A stretch of DNA of 64,000 nt. It comes from Bacteroidota bacterium. Lineage in GTDB: Bacteria > Bacteroidota > Bacteroidia > Cytophagales > Cyclobacteriaceae. The DNA is taken from positions 238,827 through 302,826 of the forward strand of contig JAEYWY010000034.1 of NCBI GenBank assembly GCA_023428695.1, read 5' to 3'. The notes beneath the pieces are model-generated. The model did no database searches and was not told the origin of the DNA. It worked only from the letters and a program-made list of their open reading frames with translations. The translations under genes and the position numbers were made by a program. Shown here in pieces: positions 1 through 8,362 of the stretch. Positions within the stretch are counted from its first letter, which is position 1. Every line of letters starts with the position of its first letter.

Positions 1-458
1 GCGGTATCAAACACGGCAACTTGTTTCGCTGCGGTGAAGATTGTTTCCGCCACCTCAATACCCAAATAGTTCGGTGGGTTGTGCAGCGGTGCAAGCGGAA
101 ACAGTTTCCGGATCTTGTCCTTCACGTCCTGGGTGATGATACTTGTTTTTGAAAAGCTTTCGCCACCATGCACCACACGATGCCCAACGACCTCGATTTC
201 GGCGGGATCGGAAATTACGCCGACGGTCGGATCTGTCAGTAGTTTTGCAACTTGGCGCAAACCTGCAGCGTGATCGGGCAGTGGCAATGTTTCCTTGATT
301 ACCTCTTCGGTACCGTTGCGAAATATCTTGTGCTGAATAGACGCACCATCCAGTCCAATGCGATCAATGAGACCGGAACAAACCACGTTCGCCTGTGGCA
401 TTCGGATAAGCTGATATTTAATAGAACTGCTTCCTGAATTGATTACAAATACATTCAT
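1..458 (-). CDS. ackA: Acetate kinase, N-terminal part (runs off left edge)
   Basis: Interconverts acetyl phosphate plus ADP with acetate plus ATP in the cytoplasm, the substrate-level phosphorylation step after Pta. The reading frame opens with MNVFVINSGSSSIKY, the phosphate-1 motif at the start of acetate kinases, and later has GHRVVHGGE, the conserved substrate-binding stretch. About 152 residues are inside the window; the family is about 400 residues long, so the C-terminal two thirds are missing only because the window ends. The start is 12 bp after the pta stop, so the two form a pta-ackA operon on the minus strand. Identification is firm. Confidence 0.95.
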   Translation of the reverse strand, partial: MNVFVINSGSSSIKYQLIRMPQANVVCSGLIDRIGLDGASIQHKIFRNGTEEVIKETLPLPDHAAGLRQVAKLLTDPTVGVISDPAEIEVVGHRVVHGGESFSKTSIITQDVKDKIRKLFPLAPLHNPPNYLGIEVAETIFTAAKQVAVFDT

Positions 459-470
459 CTTCTCGAATCG

Positions 471-2558
471 TTATTGCTGTGCTTGTATGGCGGTAATGAC
501 TACAGTGTTAAAAATGTCAGCAACGGTACAGCCCCGGCTTAAATCATTGACGGGTTTATTTAATCCCTGCAACATGGGGCCGATTGCAAGGGCGCCCGTC
601 TCGCGCTGAACGGCCTTATACGTATTGTTACCGGTATTCAAATCCGGGAAGATGAGTACACTGGCCTGACCGGCAACTTCCGAATTCGGCAACTTCTTTT
701 TCCCGACAGATGGATCTACGGCTGCATCGTACTGGATCGGTCCTTCAACCTTGAGGTCTGGACGGCGTTCGCGTACGATCTCTGTGGCCTTGCGGACCTT
801 TTCGACGTCTTCGCCCTCGCCGGAAGTTCCCGAAGAGTACGAGAGCATCGCCACTTTGGGCTCGATACCAAACATCTTGCTCGTATCCGCTGAGGAAATT
901 GCAATTTCTGCGAGTTGCTCCGACGTCGGATTTGGATTTACCGCACAATCACCAAATACTGAAACGCGGTTAGGCAGGCACATGAAGAATATTGAAGACA
1001 CGGTCGAAAATCCAGGTTTTGTTTTGACGAACTGCAACGCAGGACGGATCGTGTGTTGTGTCGTGTGGGCTGCACCGGAAACCATACCGTCAGCATGGCC
1101 TTTGTAAACCATCATGGTTCCGAAGTAGGAAACGTCGAGCATGAGGTCACGCGCCATTTCCGGGGAAACATTCTTGCTCTTGCGAAGTTCATAGAGTGTA
1201 TTTACGTAATCCGCGTAATGTTCCGATGTACCAGGGTCGATAATACTGACCTTGTTGAGATCAAGATCGAGGTTGAGTCGCTTCAACGATGCTTGTATGT
1301 TTTCACGATGTCCCAGTATAGTAAGGTCGACGACGTTTTGTTTGATCAGTTCCGCGGCCGCGAGCAGGATACGATCGTCGTCACCTTCGGGCAAAACAAT
1401 GTGTTTCTTTTTTTCTTTAGCGCGCTTCACAATCTGGTACTGGAACATACGCGGTGTGATGCCGTGCGTTCTGAATGTTACTATCTTCTTCTCCAGCGCG
1501 CGCACATCAACGAATTTGTCGAATGTGCTGATTGCAAGTGAAATCTTTTCCGTGTCGCCGGCGCTGATGCGCGACTGCGTGTTAGCTACTTTCGTAACAG
1601 TCGCGAATGTACCGGTCTTGACTGAAACGATCGGAACCACCGTGTCAAGACCATCAATCAGATTTAGTATCGTCTGATCGGGGATCAGTCCGCCGGTGAG
1701 TACGATACCTGCAACCTTCTGATAGTTCTTCGAGATGTTTGCCTGTAGCGCACCAAGAATGATGTCGCCGCGGTCACCAGGTGTGACTATCAGTGTGTTT
1801 TTAGAAAGGCGCGAAAGGCAGTTGTGCAGTTGCATGGCGCCAACGATAGAGCTGTCCACATGGTTTGAAAGGAGGTGTTCACCAAAAAGGAGCTGACCAC
1901 CAACGGATGCGAAGATCTCCTTCATGGTGGGGCTTGCCAGTTCGGTATCGGCCGGAATACAGGTGACGATCACTTCGCGGGGGAGTGCTTTTGTCAATGC
2001 CTCTCTGACTTCACCGGCTGCGTCGGGATCGATTCTGTTGGCGATTACTGTCAGCACGGGCACGCCATCTGTATTGAAACTCCGCGTCGTTGACACGGCC
2101 ACGTCTACAATTTCCTGGACAGTCTTGCCTTCACCTTTGAGAATTATTGCCGCGGGGATACCAAGATTTCTGGCAATGGTAATGTTGCCATCGTACTCCA
2201 CGTTGGCGTTGCTGCCAATGAAGTCGGTGCCTTCCACAACAACAAAGTCGTGTGATTCCTGGAGGCGCTTAAACCGATCGATGATTTTGTCAATCAGGTA
2301 TGCTTCGTTGCCCGCATTGAGTTGACGAACTACCTCGTTTCCGGGAAAGACATACATATCGTCGTATTCAACCGGAAGCCGGAAGTGGCTCCTTATCAAT
2401 TCAAGGCGTCCGTCACGCTGGCTGCCGTTGCCGCTGATAACGGGTTTGAAGTAAGCGATCTTCTCAGTCTTCGCTGAGAGTAAGTTGACCAGGCCAAGTG
2501 ATATGATTGATTTTCCCGAGTATGGTTCGGTAGTGGTGAGGTAAACTGCGTTCGTCAT
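471..2558 (-). CDS. pta: Phosphate acetyltransferase, long form
   Basis: Converts acetyl-CoA and phosphate to acetyl phosphate, upstream of acetate kinase. The 695-residue product is the long, three-part type: an N-terminal BioD/CobQ-like P-loop region (TEPYSGKS around residues 10-17), a central DRTGG-type domain (about 210-320), and the catalytic PTA_PTB domain (about 375-690, with KKKHIVLPEGDDDRIL at its start and SYSSGTSGEGEDV further on). Long Pta enzymes often have allosteric control through the N-terminal half, which is family knowledge and not visible here. First gene of the pta-ackA operon. Confidence 0.95.
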   Translation of the reverse strand: MTNAVYLTTTEPYSGKSIISLGLVNLLSAKTEKIAYFKPVISGNGSQRDGRLELIRSHFRLPVEYDDMYVFPGNEVVRQLNAGNEAYLIDKIIDRFKRLQESHDFVVVEGTDFIGSNANVEYDGNITIARNLGIPAAIILKGEGKTVQEIVDVAVSTTRSFNTDGVPVLTVIANRIDPDAAGEVREALTKALPREVIVTCIPADTELASPTMKEIFASVGGQLLFGEHLLSNHVDSSIVGAMQLHNCLSRLSKNTLIVTPGDRGDIILGALQANISKNYQKVAGIVLTGGLIPDQTILNLIDGLDTVVPIVSVKTGTFATVTKVANTQSRISAGDTEKISLAISTFDKFVDVRALEKKIVTFRTHGITPRMFQYQIVKRAKEKKKHIVLPEGDDDRILLAAAELIKQNVVDLTILGHRENIQASLKRLNLDLDLNKVSIIDPGTSEHYADYVNTLYELRKSKNVSPEMARDLMLDVSYFGTMMVYKGHADGMVSGAAHTTQHTIRPALQFVKTKPGFSTVSSIFFMCLPNRVSVFGDCAVNPNPTSEQLAEIAISSADTSKMFGIEPKVAMLSYSSGTSGEGEDVEKVRKATEIVRERRPDLKVEGPIQYDAAVDPSVGKKKLPNSEVAGQASVLIFPDLNTGNNTYKAVQRETGALAIGPMLQGLNKPVNDLSRGCTVADIFNTVVITAIQAQQ

Positions 2559-2895
2559 TGCTCAAACTTATTAGCTGGTCCTGCAAGATACAAGGTTATG
2601 TACGCCGGACGTGCACGCGAAAGTCTGCATCACGCGAAAACATCATATTGATAAAAGTCAACGTCTGTGCTGATCTTTTGCACACTCGCTCAGAGTGAAT
2701 TCAAAAGGAGAGCTAATGTGTGACAGCAGGAAACGGCTTCACGTTTCCATCGGTTCAGGGACTGGAAAAGGATCCTAATGCTGTTCTTACACGAAAGGGA
2801 TTACTTAATTGAAAATCAGAAAGTTAACCTAAGAAAGAAAGGTATGTCAGGCGCGGCCGGGAGGCAACGCACGTATAGTTAATGCAAGGCAACGG
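2559..2895. other. Intergenic stretch upstream of pta
   Basis: No convincing reading frame is seen. It must contain the pta control region. A perfect hairpin is present at 2729-2748 (GGAAACG, six-base loop, CGTTTCC) with no T-run after it, so it does not look like a terminator on either strand. Nothing else stands out. Confidence 0.4.
2563..2593 (-). promoter_or_regulatory. Candidate pta promoter (Bacteroidota type)
   Basis: On the minus strand, TAAGTTTG (2563-2570) matches the -7 consensus TAnnTTTG exactly, and TTG lies 20 bp upstream at 2591-2593. The element is only five bases before the pta ATG, so a transcript from it would be nearly leaderless. The match could be chance, and another promoter may lie further up. 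Confidence 0.3.
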
Positions 2896-3057
2896 TCAGA
2901 ACTGCGTGAGCTGCATCAGCATGAGGACCAGGCTATAAATGGTCCGCCTGTTCTTGTAAATACCCGGATGCGTTGCCTTGGATTTTTCGATCCATGAGGC
3001 CCCCTTAACCAGGAGGGTCGTCAGGACCACCGTTACAATCAGCGTGAGCCAGAACAT
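2896..3057 (-). CDS. Small hypothetical membrane protein (53 residues)
   Basis: A short uninterrupted frame from ATG to TGA. The product starts with a strongly hydrophobic segment (FWLTLIVTVVLTTLLV, residues 2-17), then a charged stretch with SWIEKSKATHPGIYKNRR, and ends in a second apolar stretch (SLVLMLMQLTQF). That pattern, one or two membrane passes with a basic loop, is coherent for a real small protein. I do not recognise a family. It lies alone between pta and a divergent membrane signalling gene. It could still be a chance frame. Confidence 0.45.
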   Translation of the reverse strand: MFWLTLIVTVVLTTLLVKGASWIEKSKATHPGIYKNRRTIYSLVLMLMQLTQF

Positions 3058-3206
3058 AAAAAGGATTTAGGTGCGGTTTCAATATCAGCAACGAAAGCCT
3101 AAATTCTAAGCACCACCGTTTGCAGGGGCGACAATCCGTCGAAATCTCCGGTGAATGAACTCTGAAGATTTTTGGCTAACTTTTTCAGGCAAACATCCGT
3201 GCGGCC

Positions 3207-4202
3207 ATGATCCAGCGTTTCGAATCTCTGATGCGATCCGGTATCCAAACCGTTGAGGACTACCAAAAGAAGCGTAGTATCCTGATTTTGAACTATATAT
3301 GTGGGGTTATCGCAATTCTTAATCTGGCCGTATTCTTCTTGCGGACGTTTTATTTCGAAATCCCGGCGTTCGACGTGCTTGCAGGTACGCTGGTCATTTT
3401 AGTGCCAATCCTCCTGAACCAGTTCGGCTGGATCAACATAAGCCGGGTGTATTTCTGCTATCTGGGACCGACATACCTGATCTTTTTGCTTCCAGATCTT
3501 GTAAGAGCCGGTGATCACAGTCTGTTTGACGGCTTCAGGATTTACATTCTCGCGTTGAGTATCGTACCCTATCTGATCTTTACACGTTCCGAATGGCCGA
3601 TGCTGATACTCGGTGTGTTGCCGACGTTTCTGTCTGTTGTTCTGTTTCCTCAGGTGATCAGGTTGTTGGCAGGTGATGTTCTTCCTGACGACGCGGGTGA
3701 TTACAACCTCATGTATATGCGCACAATCGTGGGATACCTGATCATAGGAGCGGGCTCGTTTATTTTCAATTCAATCATAACTGTCAGTGACGCGCGGATG
3801 AGACAATTGATTCAATTGCTCAAGGAAAAGAATAACCAGATTGCTACCAAGAACACGGAGCTTGAAGACAAGCGTTACAAGCTTTCAGAACTCAACGCCC
3901 ACCTTGAAGATATGGTCGACAGGAAGACGAGCGATATTCGCCGGCAAAACGAGGTGCTGATGCGGTACGCGTACACTAACGCTCATAAAGTTCGTGGACC
4001 GCTCGCGCGTATCCTGGGATTGATCACGCTGTCGCGGATGGAAAACTCGCCGGGATATTTGTGGATTTTCAGGCAGGTGGAGCAGGAGGCGGTTACAATG
4101 GACCGGATCGTCGGGGAGATATCAAATGATCTTCATGTCGCGTCTGAGGAAGCCGGCGAGCCTGGAGGAGTAATCAAGAAGGCCGAAAATGTACCTGAAT
4201 AA
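3207..4202 (+). CDS. Membrane protein with kinase-like H-box but no ATPase domain
   Basis: The 331-residue product has about six hydrophobic segments in its first 195 residues, then a coiled coil (about 205-245, with KEKNNQIATKNTEL), then a segment like the dimerisation/phosphoacceptor helix of histidine kinases: YAYTNAHKVRGPLARILGL, His about 260. It ends some 70 residues later without any N, G1 or G2 box, so it cannot bind ATP as a histidine kinase does. The same helix is found in the next gene (FSYTVSHNLRAPVARLLGL). It may be a phospho-acceptor or a dimerisation partner; that is inference. The sequence ends cleanly with TAA and shows no sign of a downstream ATPase remnant. Confidence 0.7.
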   Translation: MIQRFESLMRSGIQTVEDYQKKRSILILNYICGVIAILNLAVFFLRTFYFEIPAFDVLAGTLVILVPILLNQFGWINISRVYFCYLGPTYLIFLLPDLVRAGDHSLFDGFRIYILALSIVPYLIFTRSEWPMLILGVLPTFLSVVLFPQVIRLLAGDVLPDDAGDYNLMYMRTIVGYLIIGAGSFIFNSIITVSDARMRQLIQLLKEKNNQIATKNTELEDKRYKLSELNAHLEDMVDRKTSDIRRQNEVLMRYAYTNAHKVRGPLARILGLITLSRMENSPGYLWIFRQVEQEAVTMDRIVGEISNDLHVASEEAGEPGGVIKKAENVPE

Positions 4203-4278
4203 GGATATTCAACGGGAAATTCAACGAATAACTCACTAAAGTACAGGAAGTAAGGTGGGCTACCATAATCCTGTTTTT

Positions 4279-4286
4279 TAACTTTG
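4279..4286 (+). promoter_or_regulatory. Candidate -7 element before the TPR kinase
   Basis: TAACTTTG fits the Bacteroidota -7 consensus TAnnTTTG. No clear TTTG lies at the usual distance upstream, so only the -7 half is supported. Transcription would begin near 4293, leaving a leader of roughly 27 bases before the ATG at 4320. Confidence 0.3.
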
Positions 4287-4319
4287 TGCATAAGTTAACT
4301 TAGGGCAGTGCCGAGTACG

Positions 4320-7049
4320 ATGACCCCATTCCGGATTTACATTCTTGTTGCCTTTCTCGCGGTGTCGTCGGGCGTCTTCGGTCAGATAAAAACCGTCAGA
4401 GAAAAGGAGAAGAGCCTTGCCGGCAGAACGGGCTTCGAGCGTATAGACCTGCTCAATGAACTTGCCTACGCCTACATCACCGAAGACAGTGTTAAAGTTC
4501 TCCAGTACTGCTCGGAAGCAATCCAACTAAGTCGGGATCTGGGATACCTGAATGGCGAGGCGCAGGCAACCATTTATCGCGGCGTCCACCGATATCTTTC
4601 GGGTCAATTCAAAGGCGCTCACGACGATTTGCATGCTGGTATTCAACTCGCACGCAAAGCAGGGAATGAGGCCCTTGTGGGATATGCGTACCTCCAACTC
4701 GGGAATTGCAGTCTTGAAGAAGTGCAGGAAGATTCTGCGCTGTTCTATCTCCGAAAAAGCCACTCCATACTTCAAAACAGTTCCGATTCGGTAACGCTCT
4801 CAAAGTTGTATCGGAACATGGCCGCGGTCCACGGCCAGCGCTACCAACCCGACTCCCAGCAATACTATCTCGACAAGTCGATACATATCCGGCGAGCAAT
4901 AGGCAATCAGGGACTATTGGCTGAGGCACTTGCACTCAAGGCGAACATCGCAGTGCGCCATGGCGATTACATCGTCGCTGAATCAATACTCCGCGAGGCA
5001 CGCCAGCATGCAGAGACCGGAACGATTGATGGCGAGACTGTAAATGATATCAAGCACTTGTCAGCCCTCCTGAATTTTCACCAGGGAAGGTTCGACGAAG
5101 GTCTGGCGCTTTTTGATTCGGCACGGAGTTACTACTTCTCCAAAGGTCTCCTGCGAAAGTATGTCACCCTAATGATCGACATGGGCCGATTGTTTCGCGA
5201 GCGGGGTCGCTACGAACTCGCGTTGAACAATCTTTACGAAGCGCTCAAGTTAAGCAAGCTCAAAGATTTCGAAGTCGAGGCGATGATCATCCGCAACGAA
5301 ATAGGCTGGGTGAATTTTCACCTGGGCGATTTGCAGCAGGCGCTCACAATGAGCACGGAAGTGATTGATTCCGACAGCAAGAAACTCATGCTGCAGGTGG
5401 AAGCAGACGCACTGATGCTGCGAGGCGTTGTTCAGATTCAGCTGAAAATGTTTGCCCTTGCAAGGAGGGATCTAAATAGGGTGATGGCAATTCACCAGCG
5501 ACTCGACAACAGAAGAGGAATCAGTGAGGCCTTCCTGAATCTGGGCATGCTGGAACAACGACGCGGAAATCTCCAGGAATCGATTCGTCTGTTTGAACAA
5601 AGCATTCAATTGGCATCATCCATTTCAGAGAATGCCATGCAGGCGTGGTCTTACTGGGGAATGGCGGAAGCTCACATGGAACTTGGCGACCAGACGAAGG
5701 CCACAGCTTTTCTTGATCGCTCGTTGCATTTTGCGCATCTGATCGGTGCCCACGAGATCCGGATGAAGAATTACAACTCGCGGCGCGACCTCCTTGCCAC
5801 ACAACGCCGATACGAGGAAGCGCTTCATTATGCAACCCTTGCAGGACAACTTCGGGACTCGATCCATCGGTCGGACCTTTCACGACGCTTTGCCGATCTC
5901 GAGAAGATTGCGGAGATCGAAATTCGGGACCGTAACATCCAGTTGCTTGAAAAGGAACGCCAGCTTGCGACGGATCAACTGCAGATACAGAATGCAAAGC
6001 TGAGGCAACAATACGTCTTGCTTGTGGCAGGTTGTGTTGCGCTCATCCTTGTTGGTGTGCTGGCGGTGGTGTATTACAGATTTTATTCGCGTATTAAAGT
6101 ACTCAACGTGGCCGTCACCGAGAAGAACAGCCAGATTCAGGCACAGGCTGATCGTCTGCACGATGTTAACGCAGAGTTGAAACAACTTTATCAGGAAGTA
6201 TCCGAACAAAAAGAAAAGATTCAACTCCAGGCAGATGAACTCGCGCAAAGCAATGAGAACATGAGCGAGATCAATCGGACGCTGGAGAAGATCGTTGCCG
6301 AGAAGACACTCGAGGTTCGAAAGACGAACGATGAACTGATCAAACACAACACCGAGTTACTGCAATTCTCATATACGGTGTCGCACAACCTTCGTGCGCC
6401 TGTGGCGCGTTTACTTGGTCTCGCGGGCCTTGCACAGGTTGAATCCGATATCAAACAGGCAAAACAGTGGATCAATCTCATTCACACCACGGCATCTGAC
6501 CTCGACCTCATTATCAAAGACTTAAGTGATCTTCTTGACTTGCGCAACACCCCGCACCAGGTTCGCGAACTGGTCAACCTTGAAGAGGAGTGGACCAGAA
6601 GCAAGAACCTGTTGCAGGATGGGCTTACCGGTGGGGAACAGATTATCACCAACTTCGAAGTAACCGAACTTGATACGGTCCGGCCGATTATTCAGAGCAT
6701 CTTTTATAATCTTCTCAGCAATGCCATGAAGTTCCGTTCACCGGATCGTACACTGCGTGTCGTTGCTTCAAGCCGTATTGGAAACCGTAATGCGGTACTC
6801 GAAGTAGTTGACAACGGACTTGGCTTCAACACGGATCAACACGGTTCGCAATTGTTCCGCCTTTACAAGCGCTTCCATACGCACGTTGCCGGCAGGGGTC
6901 TTGGACTTTATCTGATCAAGTCACAACTCGAAGTCCTTCACGGTTCCATCGAGGTCGAATCCCAACCGGGAAAAGGTTCATGCTTCCGGGTGGTTCTTCC
7001 GCTCGAAGTCGAAGAGGTGATGGTAAAGGCATCCCTTCCCATTGAATAG
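4320..7049 (+). CDS. TPR-repeat sensor histidine kinase
   Basis: Predicted inner-membrane kinase with a periplasmic TPR sensor. After a signal peptide ending near VFGQ come tandem TPR-like helices over about residues 25-500, a transmembrane helix (about 566-590), a coiled coil, then the kinase core: H-box FSYTVSHNLRAPVARLLGL with His about 689, N-box NLLSNAMKF, G1 VVDNGLGF and G2 RGLGLYLIKS. No receiver is attached, so the partner response regulator is unknown. GTG at 4308 is an alternative start adding four residues; I prefer the ATG because the signal peptide begins directly there. Same strand as the previous gene, about 117 bp downstream. Confidence 0.88.
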   Translation: MTPFRIYILVAFLAVSSGVFGQIKTVREKEKSLAGRTGFERIDLLNELAYAYITEDSVKVLQYCSEAIQLSRDLGYLNGEAQATIYRGVHRYLSGQFKGAHDDLHAGIQLARKAGNEALVGYAYLQLGNCSLEEVQEDSALFYLRKSHSILQNSSDSVTLSKLYRNMAAVHGQRYQPDSQQYYLDKSIHIRRAIGNQGLLAEALALKANIAVRHGDYIVAESILREARQHAETGTIDGETVNDIKHLSALLNFHQGRFDEGLALFDSARSYYFSKGLLRKYVTLMIDMGRLFRERGRYELALNNLYEALKLSKLKDFEVEAMIIRNEIGWVNFHLGDLQQALTMSTEVIDSDSKKLMLQVEADALMLRGVVQIQLKMFALARRDLNRVMAIHQRLDNRRGISEAFLNLGMLEQRRGNLQESIRLFEQSIQLASSISENAMQAWSYWGMAEAHMELGDQTKATAFLDRSLHFAHLIGAHEIRMKNYNSRRDLLATQRRYEEALHYATLAGQLRDSIHRSDLSRRFADLEKIAEIEIRDRNIQLLEKERQLATDQLQIQNAKLRQQYVLLVAGCVALILVGVLAVVYYRFYSRIKVLNVAVTEKNSQIQAQADRLHDVNAELKQLYQEVSEQKEKIQLQADELAQSNENMSEINRTLEKIVAEKTLEVRKTNDELIKHNTELLQFSYTVSHNLRAPVARLLGLAGLAQVESDIKQAKQWINLIHTTASDLDLIIKDLSDLLDLRNTPHQVRELVNLEEEWTRSKNLLQDGLTGGEQIITNFEVTELDTVRPIIQSIFYNLLSNAMKFRSPDRTLRVVASSRIGNRNAVLEVVDNGLGFNTDQHGSQLFRLYKRFHTHVAGRGLGLYLIKSQLEVLHGSIEVESQPGKGSCFRVVLPLEVEEVMVKASLPIE

Positions 7050-7098
7050 TTCATGTAATTCTCTTGATCAGCGTTGCCACGATTTACCTTCGCACTGA

Positions 7099-8193
7099 TT
7101 ACTTGATCGTAACAGTTCCAATGGGGGTATTTTCTCCGCAGTGATCCTTCAGGAATATGCTGTAAGTACAATCGACCGATTGAATTGCTGTCGGGATTGA
7201 GAACTTGATCGTTTCCGGGCTGGGCACGATCCCAAATTCCTGTGGAGATCCACAACCCGCCGGATTGGTGGGTGATATTATTCCAGCCTGGAACGTCATA
7301 TATGAGCCTTTAATCTCCCAAACTACAGTTTCGTTGTTGGTCTTTGACACAGTCGTCTTACAGTCAGTACATGCAAACGTCGGTTGTCTGAGTTTAGCAA
7401 TATAGAGTTCCCGGTTCACCTCCTGGTCTGATCCGTCAAAGTAGAATCTGAAAGTTGCCTTTCGCGCATTGGCATAGCCATCTGTTCCCATAGGGCATGA
7501 CATATCACTAAATATTTCAGGAAGAAGAATGAATGCCGCTCCGTATTCGAGTAAGATTGATCTGAACTTGAATGGAACAATTATGCCATTGACGGATAGC
7601 CTTAGTTTCTCATACCACGGAGATGCTTTTTGATGAAGTCCGAGTATTCCGGCACTGAGCAACACAGAGTCGCCGAGGGTATGGTAATTCGGGTCGCCGA
7701 AACCGCCGTAGTGATACCTGAACTTTCCGATATAAGGAAGGCCGGTGAATTTTATTCCTGTCAGCGTTCCTTTTTTCCCGTTTACCGTTACTTCAATGTC
7801 TACGGTTGAGGGCCCGCATGACGGATCGCCAAAACTATTGTAAGCAAAGGGTATCCGCACCTCCAGTTGTGTTGCTGAAGCGGAGACGATTTGAAGATCC
7901 CCACCGTCGGAGGTATAATTGAGACTGCACGATGTGGGGGTCACATTGACGAACTTCACCAGGTTTTCAGATTTGGTAGTACTGAATCCTTCGCCCTTGA
8001 TGGTGATTGTTTCACCCCATATTTGCCACATAGTCGCCTCGGTCAACGTCAATGTTCCACCTGTTATGGGTCCAGGTCCGGGACCCGGGCCTGGATTCGG
8101 CGAAGGATCGGTATCGGCACTGTCAGAGCAGGCTGCAATGAGGGCAATTAATACAAAGCCTGGCCGGAGAAAAACAAACCTCAGATGCTTCAT
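7099..8193 (-). CDS. Secreted lipoprotein with IPT/TIG domain
   Basis: Type II signal peptide with lipobox IAAC (Cys 22), then a Gly-Pro rich linker (about residues 31-43) and an immunoglobulin-like IPT/TIG domain (about 48-150, with GETITIKGEGFS typical of the fold). The remaining 210 residues include four cysteines in SMTF-type beta sequence and look like further extracellular beta domains. Likely tethered to the outer membrane or cell surface. No catalytic motif is visible. It is convergent with the upstream kinase and divergent from the hybrid sensor at 8363. Confidence 0.75.
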   Translation of the reverse strand: MKHLRFVFLRPGFVLIALIAACSDSADTDPSPNPGPGPGPGPITGGTLTLTEATMWQIWGETITIKGEGFSTTKSENLVKFVNVTPTSCSLNYTSDGGDLQIVSASATQLEVRIPFAYNSFGDPSCGPSTVDIEVTVNGKKGTLTGIKFTGLPYIGKFRYHYGGFGDPNYHTLGDSVLLSAGILGLHQKASPWYEKLRLSVNGIIVPFKFRSILLEYGAAFILLPEIFSDMSCPMGTDGYANARKATFRFYFDGSDQEVNRELYIAKLRQPTFACTDCKTTVSKTNNETVVWEIKGSYMTFQAGIISPTNPAGCGSPQEFGIVPSPETIKFSIPTAIQSVDCTYSIFLKDHCGENTPIGTVTIK

Positions 8194-8362
8194 AATACTG
8201 TGTTTTTTTGATGATAAGGTAGACTTGAGTGTATCCCGTTGGCTATCGATTTCTTATCAGATCGTGTTGTTTTCGTAACACATGAATGCAAATGCGCATT
8301 TTCGGCGATGATTTCGTCAAATCCGGAAGCGGAATTGTATATTTCGATAAGACCTCTCCGTC

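Noticed and set aside
2729..2748. Hairpin upstream of pta as a terminator
   Set aside because: No T-run on either strand and no gene ends into it.
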